Below the pieces are notes generated by a model, which was not told the DNA's origin, ran no database searches, and worked only from the letters and a program-made list of their open reading frames with translations. 64,000 bases of DNA from Curtobacterium citreum (GTDB lineage Bacteria > Actinomycetota > Actinomycetes > Actinomycetales > Microbacteriaceae). Location: NCBI RefSeq assembly GCF_006715175.1, contig NZ_VFMQ01000001.1, forward strand, positions 2,604,001-2,668,000, read 5' to 3'. Each line of letters starts with the position of its first letter. Position 1 is the stretch's first letter. Shown piece after piece: positions 28,239 to 36,115 of this stretch. A program made the position numbers and the translations under genes.

Positions 28239-29768
28239 TCAGGCGGCGAAGGGGTCCGGCGTCAGGACGTACACCGACTCCAGGTACTCCTCGATGCCCT
28301 CGTGCGACCCCTCGCGCCCGAGTCCGGAGGACTTCACCCCGCCGAACGGGAACGCGGCGTTCGAGACGACGCCCGTGTTCAACCCGAGCATCCCCGTCTC
28401 CAGGCGCTCCGCCAGCCGCTGCCCCCGCCGGAAGTCACCGGTGAACGCGTAGGCGACCAGGCCGTACTCGGTGTCGTTCGCGAGCCGGATGCCCTCCTCC
28501 TCGGTGGCGAACCGGGTGATCGAGACGACCGGGCCGAAGATCTCGGTCGTCAGGATGTCGGACCCCGGCTGCACGTCGTCCAGGACGGTGGGCGCGTAGA
28601 ACGTCCCCGGCCGGTCGACCCGCTCGCCGCCGGTGACGAGCCGCGCCCCGCGCTGCACGGCGTCGTCGACCAGGGCCGCGGCCTTGTCCACCGCCCGGTC
28701 GTCGATGAGCGGCCCCATCGTCGTGCCGTCCTCGGTCCCGCGGCCGATGCGGAACGCGTCCACCTTCGCGGTGAGCGCCGCGGTGAAGGCGTCCGCGATG
28801 CCCTCCTGCACGAAGAAGCGGTTCGCGGCGGTGCAGGCCTCGCCGACGTTCCGGAACTTCGCCTGCATCGCGGCCTCGACGGCCTGGTCCAGGTCGGCGT
28901 CGTCGAAGACCAGGAGCGGGGCGTTGCCGCCGAGCTCCATGCTCGTCTTGAGGACGGTGTCCGCGGCCTGCTTGAGGAGCGCCGAGCCGACCGGGGTCGA
29001 CCCCGTGAAGGTGAGCTTCCGAAGGCGACGGTCGGCGAGGATCGGCGCGGACAGGCCCTTCGCGTCGAGGGCCGGCACGACGTTGAGCACGCCGTCCGGC
29101 AGCCCCGCACGGCGGAACAGCTCGACGAGGAACAGCGTCGTGAGCGGGGTGAGCTCGGCGGGCTTGAGCACCACGGTGCAGCCGGCGGCCAGGGCGGGCC
29201 CGATCTTCCGGGTCGCCATCGCGAGCGGGAAGTTCCACGGGGTGATCGCGTACACCGGGCCGACCGGCCGACGCAGGACGATCCCGCGGCCGGTGCCCTC
29301 CGGGTTCGTGCGGTAGTCGCCGTGGATCCGGACGGCCTCCTCCGAGAACCAGCGGAGGAACTCGGCACCGTAGGTCACCTCGCCCCGCGACTCGGCGAGG
29401 GGCTTGCCCATCTCGAGGGTCATGAGCGCGGCGAGGTCGTCCTCGTGCTCGAGCGCCAGGTCGAAGGCCCGGCGCAGGATGTCCGACCGCGTGCGGGGCG
29501 GTGTCGCGGCCCACGACTCCTGCGCGGCGGCAGCGGCGTCGAGGGCGGCCGTACCGTCCTCCGGCGTGGCGTCGGCGACCTCGGCGAGGACCTCCCCCGT
29601 CGACGGGTCCCGGACGGCGAACGTCGCGCCACCGCTCGCGGCCCGCCACTGCCCGCCGATGAACAGGCCCGTCGGTACCCCCGTGACGCGGACGTGGTCG
29701 TCCGCCACGGTCGTGGTCTGGCCACCGTCGAGCTCGGTGCCGGTGGTGTCGGTGGTGGTGTCGGTCAC
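28239..29768 (-). CDS. gabD: Succinate-semialdehyde dehydrogenase (NADP+-type ALDH)
   Basis: 509 residues of the aldehyde dehydrogenase superfamily. TPWNFPLAM, the catalytic Glu in MELGGNAPLLVF, catalytic Cys312 in VGEACTAANRFF, and EIFGPVVSITRF are present and closest to succinate-semialdehyde dehydrogenases. It would make succinate from the semialdehyde, the last step of GABA use. The GTG start at 29768 follows GGAGGAG and overlaps the nicotinamidase stop (GTGA). The first ~30 residues are a Thr/Asp-rich extension not usual in the family. Confidence 0.9.
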   Translation of the reverse strand: MTDTTTDTTGTELDGGQTTTVADDHVRVTGVPTGLFIGGQWRAASGGATFAVRDPSTGEVLAEVADATPEDGTAALDAAAAAQESWAATPPRTRSDILRRAFDLALEHEDDLAALMTLEMGKPLAESRGEVTYGAEFLRWFSEEAVRIHGDYRTNPEGTGRGIVLRRPVGPVYAITPWNFPLAMATRKIGPALAAGCTVVLKPAELTPLTTLFLVELFRRAGLPDGVLNVVPALDAKGLSAPILADRRLRKLTFTGSTPVGSALLKQAADTVLKTSMELGGNAPLLVFDDADLDQAVEAAMQAKFRNVGEACTAANRFFVQEGIADAFTAALTAKVDAFRIGRGTEDGTTMGPLIDDRAVDKAAALVDDAVQRGARLVTGGERVDRPGTFYAPTVLDDVQPGSDILTTEIFGPVVSITRFATEEEGIRLANDTEYGLVAYAFTGDFRRGQRLAERLETGMLGLNTGVVSNAAFPFGGVKSSGLGREGSHEGIEEYLESVYVLTPDPFAA

Positions 29769-30385
29769 AGTACTGCTCCTCCGGGGTTCGCGAGCCCCTC
29801 GTCCATGTCGCTGCGGTCGACGTGTCCGCCGGCCGCTCGGATGTCGTCGAGCGCCGCAGCGCTCCGGTCCGGGTCCACGCCCGCGACCAGGTCCTCGTAC
29901 ACGGCGACGTCCAGGCCGGCTTCGCGGGCGTCGAGCGCCGAGGCCCGGACGCAGTGGTCCGTCGCGATGCCGACGATGTCGACCGTGGTCACGCGGCGCT
30001 CCGCCAGCAGGTCCGGCAGGGCGGTGCCGTCCTCGGTCACGGCCTGGAACGCCGAGTAGTCGGGACGGCCCTGCCCCTTGAACACGTGGACGTCCACGAC
30101 CGAGGTGTCGAGGGCCGGGTGGTACTCGGCGCCCGCGGTACCGCCGACGCAGTGCACGGGCCAGGTGTCGACGAAGTCCGGGCCCGCCGCGCCGGCGAAG
30201 TGGCCGCCGTTGTCGTCGTCGCCGTGGTGCCAGTCGCGGGACCCGACGATCAGGTCGTACTCGTCGGCGTGCCGACCGAGGAGCGCCGTGATGCGCTCCG
30301 CGAGGGCGGCCCCGCCGGCGACGCTGAGCGCACCGCCCTCCGTGAAGTCGTTCTGGACGTCGACGACGAGCAGTGCCCTGGCCAT
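29765..30385 (-). CDS. pncA: Nicotinamidase (isochorismatase-like amidohydrolase)
   Basis: 206 residues. The catalytic triad is visible: Asp in VDVQNDFTEGG, Lys in VFKGQGRPDYSAF, Cys in GIATDHCVRAS. The metal site is in SRDWHHGDD. It turns nicotinamide into nicotinic acid for NAD salvage. The ATG at 30385 gives the family start MARALLVVDVQNDF; another ATG three codons earlier is possible. Coupled to the aldehyde dehydrogenase gene, which uses NAD(P)+. Confidence 0.92.
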   Translation of the reverse strand: MARALLVVDVQNDFTEGGALSVAGGAALAERITALLGRHADEYDLIVGSRDWHHGDDDNGGHFAGAAGPDFVDTWPVHCVGGTAGAEYHPALDTSVVDVHVFKGQGRPDYSAFQAVTEDGTALPDLLAERRVTTVDIVGIATDHCVRASALDAREAGLDVAVYEDLVAGVDPDRSAAALDDIRAAGGHVDRSDMDEGLANPGGAVL

Positions 30386-30485
30386 GCTGTCCATCCTGCA
30401 CCCGGCGCCTCCGAGCCCGGTCGGCCGCGAGGGCGACGCGCGCAGGACTCAGCGGAGCGCGAACAGGGCGGCGTCCGTCGCGGGA

Positions 30486-31973
30486 TCAGGACCCGGTGAG
30501 CTGCCCACCGCACGAGTAGGTGGCCGCGGTCACGGCGTCGAGCGCGGGGAGCGCCGCCGCCCGCGACGAGCCGATCGCGTAGAACGCGAACGTCAACCGG
30601 GTGCCGTCCGCCGCGTCGATGTAGCCGCCGAGGGTGTTCGCGCTGTCGATCCACCCGGTCTTGGCGTGCACCTTGCCGCGCGCCACGGCGTTCGCCCCGG
30701 TGAAGCGGCTCGCGAGCGTCCCCGACTGCCCGGCCACCGGCAGCGACTCCGCGAGGGTCCCGAGGCCCTTCGCGCCGGCCGCGACCTGGACCATGAGGTG
30801 GGCGACGAAGTCGGGCGACACCGCGTTCGACGCGCTCTCCCCCGAGCCGTCCTTGATCACGATGCCCGCCGGGTCGACCCCGTACGACGAGAGTGCCTTC
30901 TGGTAGACCCCGGTGAGCGAAGCTGCGGAGCCGTCGGCGCCGGACTCCTTCGAGGAGATCCGCGCGAGCATCTCGGCCAGGGTGTTGTCCGAGTTCGGGA
31001 TCATCTGCCCGATCAGCGTCGAGACGGGCTGCGAGGAGACCGTCGCGATCGTGTCCGTGCTCGTCGTGGCCCGCTTGACGATCTGGGCGTTCCCCGCCCC
31101 GACCACGCCCGCGTTCGCCAGTGCCGTCCGGAACGCCGCACCCGCGCGACCGACCGGATCGGTGGAGCGCGGCGAGGTCGCGGCCGCGGGGTTCGCCCGG
31201 TCGCCGTCCACCATGAGCGCCGTGACCTCGGGCTGGTACCCGATCGTCCGCTCGCTCACGGGCCACGTGGGATCCCACGCGTCGGCGTCGTTCCAGTAGG
31301 TGTCGTCGGTGACGATCGTCGTGACGGGGGCGTCACCGAGGGACGCCTTCACCTGCTGGGCGAGCTGCGCCAGGGTGGGCGCCCCGGGGTAGACCGTGCC
31401 GCCGCCGACCGAGAGCGTCGGGTCGCCGTGACCGACGATCGCGATCGTGCCGTCCGACTCCTTCGTCACCGTCGTCGGGATCCGGTGGTCGCCGCCGAGG
31501 ACCGCGAGGGCCGTCGCCGTCGTGAGGGTCTTCATCACGCTGCCGGTCTGCGCGGGCTGGTCGCCCTTGCGGGAGAACAGGACCTCGCCGGTCGCCGCGT
31601 TCATCACGTACCCCTCGAAGTCGCCGAGGCCGGGCGCCGAGGCCGCGGCGTCGATCGTGCACGTCCGCAGGGCGGACGGGCCGGCGACGTCCTGCGGCAC
31701 CGACCGGCCGGCCGGCGTGGGCGTCGGGGTGGGGGTCGGGCTCGGCGTCCGGGACGTCGTCGCCGACGGCGCCGCGGCGGCGCTCGTCGACCGCGTGGTC
31801 GGAGCGGTCGCCGCCGCGATCGCGACGGCTCCCCCGGACCCGAGCACGAGGACGCCGGCCAGGGCACCCGCGATCCACGGCACCGGGCGGCGGGTGACGG
31901 ACCCGCGGACGGCGGCGACCGCGTGACGGAGGCGGTCGGCGACGGACTGCGACGAGGGCTGCTGGTCGGACAT
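30486..31973 (-). CDS. dacB: D-alanyl-D-alanine carboxypeptidase, PBP4/DacB type
   Basis: 495 residues. A membrane helix at about 32-55 (signal anchor) is followed by a Ser/Thr/Pro-rich linker, then the S13-family penicillin-binding domain: SVMK (Ser145, Lys148), SDN in MIPNSDNTLAEM, and AKTGWIDSANTLGGY with the KTG box. It trims or cleaves peptidoglycan cross-links outside the cell. An ATG at 31973 preceded by TAGGAT (8 nt gap) suggests its own near-leaderless promoter inside the end of the upstream gene, only 11 bp away. Confidence 0.93.
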   Translation of the reverse strand: MSDQQPSSQSVADRLRHAVAAVRGSVTRRPVPWIAGALAGVLVLGSGGAVAIAAATAPTTRSTSAAAAPSATTSRTPSPTPTPTPTPAGRSVPQDVAGPSALRTCTIDAAASAPGLGDFEGYVMNAATGEVLFSRKGDQPAQTGSVMKTLTTATALAVLGGDHRIPTTVTKESDGTIAIVGHGDPTLSVGGGTVYPGAPTLAQLAQQVKASLGDAPVTTIVTDDTYWNDADAWDPTWPVSERTIGYQPEVTALMVDGDRANPAAATSPRSTDPVGRAGAAFRTALANAGVVGAGNAQIVKRATTSTDTIATVSSQPVSTLIGQMIPNSDNTLAEMLARISSKESGADGSAASLTGVYQKALSSYGVDPAGIVIKDGSGESASNAVSPDFVAHLMVQVAAGAKGLGTLAESLPVAGQSGTLASRFTGANAVARGKVHAKTGWIDSANTLGGYIDAADGTRLTFAFYAIGSSRAAALPALDAVTAATYSCGGQLTGS

Positions 31974-31984
31974 CCCGACCGATC

Positions 31985-33055
<1,071 letters not shown>

Positions 33056-33107
33056 GCGACCTGTCTACCAGTCGGCGCCGGGACGGCCGGTCGTGTGACG
33101 GGGTGGG

Positions 33108-33321
33108 TGCGTCCGGCGGACGGGTCGTGTCGCGCACGGGCTCGGCGCGTCCGGCGGACGCGCCCGCGTGTGGCCGGCGCGTCCGGCGGGCGGGTCCCGG
33201 GCGTGCCCGGCGCGTCCGGCGGGCGGGTCCCGGGCGTGCCCGGCGGGTCCGGCGGACGCGCCGGCGCGTGCCCGGCGCGTCCGGCGGGCGGGTCCCGGGC
33301 GTGCCCGGCGTTGCGGCCCGG
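33108..33321. repeat. GC-rich ~33-bp tandem repeat array
   Basis: Units begin at 33167, 33202, 33235, 33267 and 33300; the core is CGTGCCCGGCGCGTCCGGCG followed by GGCGGGTCCCGGG. Spacing is 35, 33, 32 and 33 bp. More diverged units extend back to about 33108. The array fills the gap between the start of the Gfo/Idh gene and the tRNA-Thr terminator. Copies are direct and nearly contiguous, with no unique spacers. Confidence 0.85.
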
Positions 33322-33327
33322 AACGGC

Positions 33328-33364
33328 GAGAACCCCCGCCTCCTGCTGGAGGACGGGGGTTCTC
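33328..33364 (-). terminator. Terminator of tRNA-Thr
   Basis: Outer arms GAGAACCCCCG/CGGGGGTTCTC and inner arms CCTCC/GGAGG around TGCT, immediately 3' of the tRNA on the minus strand. Confidence 0.8.
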
Positions 33365-33366
33365 GG

Positions 33367-33442
33367 TGGAGCCGCCTGTCGGAATCGAACCGACGACCTA
33401 TTCATTACGAGTGAATCGCTCTGCCGACTGAGCTAAGGCGGC
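33367..33442 (-). tRNA. tRNA-Thr (CGT anticodon)
   Basis: 76 nt with an encoded CCA end. The acceptor stem GCCGCCT/AGGCGGC, D-arm TAGCTCAG, anticodon loop CTCGTAA (CGT, reading ACG) and T-arm with GTTCGATTC are all present. The discriminator base is U. Confidence 0.95.
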
Positions 33443-33445
33443 GGG

Positions 33446-33463
33446 CACTCCGTTGCCGGAGTG
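33446..33463 (-). promoter_or_regulatory. GNRA-loop hairpin in the tRNA-Thr 5' leader
   Basis: As minus-strand RNA: CACTCCG, loop GCAA, CGGAGTG, ending 3 nt before the tRNA. The tRNA-Pro leader has the related CUCCG-GGAA-CGGAG, so it may be a processing or stability element. Confidence 0.5.
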
Positions 33464-33475
33464 GCACGGGTAAGG

Positions 33476-33481
33476 ACTATA
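33476..33481 (-). promoter_or_regulatory. -10 element of tRNA-Thr
   Basis: TATAGT on the minus strand, about 34 nt upstream of the mature tRNA, a near-consensus -10. The -35 is weak. The leader would be about 27 nt and includes the GNRA hairpin. Confidence 0.5.
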
Positions 33482-33486
33482 CAGGT

Positions 33487-34128
33487 TCAGACGAGCGAAC
33501 GCGAAACGAGCGCCCCGAGCTCGGCGAAGGACCGCTCCAGCTCGTCCACCAGGTGCGTCTCGGTCGTGCTGTCCGACCACTCCCACCAGGCGTGCCGCAG
33601 GGCCGCGAGCGCCACGATCGAGGCCAGTCTCGCCCGGCGCCGCAGCGCATCCGGGTCCGCGGCGTCCGCCAACGCGGGGTCCGTCGTCCGGAGTCGGGCG
33701 GCGACGGCGTCCTCGATCTGCGCCTGGAACTCCTTCATCGACGCCATCCGCCGACTGAACAGCTCGGGCGCGGCGCGCAGCACCTGCTGCCGCTCCTCGA
33801 GCAGGCCGCGCTCCTCGATGAGCTCCTCGGTCGCGTGCACCAGCAGGGTCCCCAGGTCGCCGAGCAGGTCCCCGCTCGGCCCGCCGGCGCGGAACGTCGC
33901 CAGGGCGTCGTCGTCCGGCAGCGTCGGGTCGTCGCCGAGGAGCGCCTGCTCCTTGCTCGGGAAGTAGTTGAAGAACGTGCGCGGCGACACGTCGGCGCGT
34001 CGCGAGACCTCGTCGACCGTCACGGCGGCGAGGCCGGACTCGATCGCGATCCGGAGGGCGGCCTGCTGGATCGCGAAGCGGGTGGCGCGGCGCTTGCGCT
34101 CGCGCAGGCCGGGAGCGGCGTCGGGCAT
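33487..34128 (-). CDS. TetR-family transcriptional regulator
   Basis: 213 residues. The N-terminal DNA-binding domain has LRERKRRATRFAIQQAAL, VTVDEVSRRADVSPRTFF and NYFPSKEQAL, the standard TetR helix-turn-helix. The C-terminal ligand domain is helical and not similar to a named subgroup. It lies alone between a tRNA and the DNA polymerase clamp-loader gene, so the target is not evident; auto-regulation is common in the family. Confidence 0.88.
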   Translation of the reverse strand: MPDAAPGLRERKRRATRFAIQQAALRIAIESGLAAVTVDEVSRRADVSPRTFFNYFPSKEQALLGDDPTLPDDDALATFRAGGPSGDLLGDLGTLLVHATEELIEERGLLEERQQVLRAAPELFSRRMASMKEFQAQIEDAVAARLRTTDPALADAADPDALRRRARLASIVALAALRHAWWEWSDSTTETHLVDELERSFAELGALVSRSLV

Positions 34129-34184
34129 GCGGTGATCTTCTCACGGGCGCCGGGCCCGCAGGTGGGGGCGGGGACGGACGGGAG

Positions 34185-34297
34185 GATCGTGGCGCGGCCC
34201 GCCGAGCGGGGGGCGGTGGTCAGCGGGTCGCGCGGGCGATCGTGGCGCGGCCCGCCGAGCGGGCGACGCTGGTCAGCGGGTCGCGCGGGCGATCGTG
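34185..34297. repeat. 53-bp tandem duplication overlapping the 3' end of holB
   Basis: Two nearly identical copies of a 53-bp unit, starting GATCGTGGCGCGGCCCGCC, at 34185 and 34238, with the start of a third at 34291 inside holB. The unit contains the last codons and stop of holB, so the gene end appears to have been copied outward. Its left flank GACGGACGGGAGG matches the palindrome family at 52086 and 58756. Confidence 0.8.
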
Positions 34298-35415
34298 ACC
34301 AGGAGGGCCTCGAGTGCCAGGAGCGCGGCGACGTTGGCGGCGATCCGCTGCCGTGCGAGGGCGATCGCGTCGAGGACCTCGAGCGCGGCCGCCGGGGGTA
34401 CCGCTCCGAGGGCCCGGTCGAGTTCGTCCCGCATGGCCTCGTTCACCGGTTCCGCCGGAGCACCGAGCCCGAGCAGGAGCAGGTCGCGGTACAGCGAGGA
34501 GACGTCGACCAGGATGCGGTCGAGACCGTCCCGCAGGCTCCGCGTCGCCCGGCGCTTCTGGTCTTCCTCGAGGGCACGGAGCTGCGAGCGGAGCGCGGGC
34601 GGGACCGTCCCGCCGGGCTCGATGCCGAGGGACCGCAGGGCGGCGTCTCGTTCCTCGGCGTCGCGCTGCTGGGTGATCGCCTTCGCGTCCTCGTCCGCGA
34701 CCGCGAGCAGGTCCGCCGCAGCCATCACGGCGTCACCCACGGAGCGCACGCCGAGCACGGTGGTCAGGGTGCGCCGTCGGCGACCGCGGGCCTCCTCGCT
34801 CGTGGCGAGCCGCTGGGCCATCCCGATGTGGCTCTGCGCCTGGCGCGCGGCATCCGTCGCGAGGGCGCGGTCGACACCGGTGCGCGCGACGATGAGCTCG
34901 GCGACCGAGGCGACGTCGGGCACCCGGAGACGCACGGACCGGACGCGGGACCGGATGGTCGGCAGCAGGTCGGCCTCGCTCGGGGCGCACAGGATCCACA
35001 CCGTCCGCTCCGGGGGCTCCTCGAGCGCCTTGAGCAGCAGGTTCGAGGTCCGCTCGGTCATGCGGTCGGCGTCCTCGATGATGACGACGCGGTACCGGCC
35101 CACCGACGGCGAGTAGTACGACGACGTCACGAGCTGCCGGATCTCGTCGATCGTGATGATCACCCGCTGGGTGGTCAGGACGGACACGTCCGGGTGGGTG
35201 CGCGCTGCGATCTGCCGGAGCGCGTGGTCGACGTCGGAGCCTGCACCGACCAGCGCGGCGGCGAAGGCCGCGGCGACGTTCGACCGACCGGACCCGGGCG
35301 GGCCGGTGATGAGCCACGAGTGCGTCATGCCACCGGTGTCCTCCGGCCCCTCGGCAGCGGACCGCAGCGCAGCCACCGCCTCGTCCTGACCGGTCAGGCC
35401 GTCCCACACGCTCAC
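34273..35415 (-). CDS. holB: DNA polymerase III delta' subunit
   Basis: 380 residues, clamp-loader AAA+ subunit. ITGPPGSGRSNVAAA is the P-loop region; IIEDADRMTERTSNLLLKALEEPPER is the Walker B and following helix region. Two usual features are altered: the zinc-binding cysteine cluster expected before THPDV is absent (the region reads DVDHALRQIAARTHPDV), and the SRC motif reads SRV. GTG start, 25 bp after tmk. It assembles with DnaX and HolA to load the sliding clamp. Confidence 0.92.
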   Translation of the reverse strand: MSVWDGLTGQDEAVAALRSAAEGPEDTGGMTHSWLITGPPGSGRSNVAAAFAAALVGAGSDVDHALRQIAARTHPDVSVLTTQRVIITIDEIRQLVTSSYYSPSVGRYRVVIIEDADRMTERTSNLLLKALEEPPERTVWILCAPSEADLLPTIRSRVRSVRLRVPDVASVAELIVARTGVDRALATDAARQAQSHIGMAQRLATSEEARGRRRRTLTTVLGVRSVGDAVMAAADLLAVADEDAKAITQQRDAEERDAALRSLGIEPGGTVPPALRSQLRALEEDQKRRATRSLRDGLDRILVDVSSLYRDLLLLGLGAPAEPVNEAMRDELDRALGAVPPAAALEVLDAIALARQRIAANVAALLALEALLVTIARATR

Positions 35416-35440
35416 GTGGTCATCCTGTCAGCAGCCACCG

Positions 35441-36115
35441 TCACGCCGCGGGCACCAGGGCAGCGACGGCCGCACGGATGCGCTGCTGCACCGCAACGGG
35501 GTCCTCGGCGGCGTCGACGACCAGGAACCGGTCCGGCTCGGCCGTCGCCATGGCGAGGAACGCCTGCCGGACCGACTCGTGGAACGCCTCGGCCTCGGAC
35601 TCGAGCCGGTCGAACGTGTCGCCCCGGGCCGCTGCCACCCGCGAACGGCCGACCGTGACGTCGAGGTCGAGCAGGACGGTCAGGTCCGGGACGAGCCCGT
35701 CGGCGGCCCAGTCCGACACCGACCGGATGTGGTCGGCGCCGAGGCCGCGCGCGACGCCCTGGTACGCCACCGACGAGTCGATGTAGCGGTCCTGCAGCAC
35801 GACGTCGCCGCGCGCGACGGCGGGGCGCACCACGGTCTCGACGTGGTGCGCCCGGTCGGCCGCGTAGAGCAGGGCCTCGGCGCGCGGGGCGACGTGGCCG
35901 CGTTCGTGCAGGACGATCTCGCGGATCCGCTGCCCGAGGTCGGTGCCCCCGGGCTCACGGGTCCGGACGACCGTGCGGCCGCGCGCCTCGAGCCACGCCG
36001 TCAGCAGGGCGGCCTGTGTCGTCTTGCCGACACCGTCCCCTCCTTCGAGCGTGATGAACCACCCGCGCGCCGGCGATCCGTCCGCTGCTGCGAGCGGCGC
36101 TGTTCCGTCGGTCAC
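35441..36115 (-). CDS. tmk: Thymidylate kinase
   Basis: 224 residues. P-loop LEGGDGVGKTTQA, REPGGTDLGQ (the DR/RE-type dTMP site), and the LID-side DRYIDSSVAYQG. It makes dTDP from dTMP. The GTG start overlaps the topA stop by 4 bp, and holB follows at 25 bp, giving topA-tmk-holB, an order common in actinobacteria. The first ~15 residues are an unconserved extension. Confidence 0.95.
   Translation of the reverse strand: MTDGTAPLAAADGSPARGWFITLEGGDGVGKTTQAALLTAWLEARGRTVVRTREPGGTDLGQRIREIVLHERGHVAPRAEALLYAADRAHHVETVVRPAVARGDVVLQDRYIDSSVAYQGVARGLGADHIRSVSDWAADGLVPDLTVLLDLDVTVGRSRVAAARGDTFDRLESEAEAFHESVRQAFLAMATAEPDRFLVVDAAEDPVAVQQRIRAAVAALVPAA

Noticed and set aside
33108..33321. CRISPR array
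   Set aside because: The units are directly adjacent copies of one sequence, with no unique spacers, and no cas genes are present.
33367..33486. tRNA-Thr as an integration site for a mobile element
   Set aside because: No integrase, no duplicated tRNA 3' end and no change in gene character on either side.
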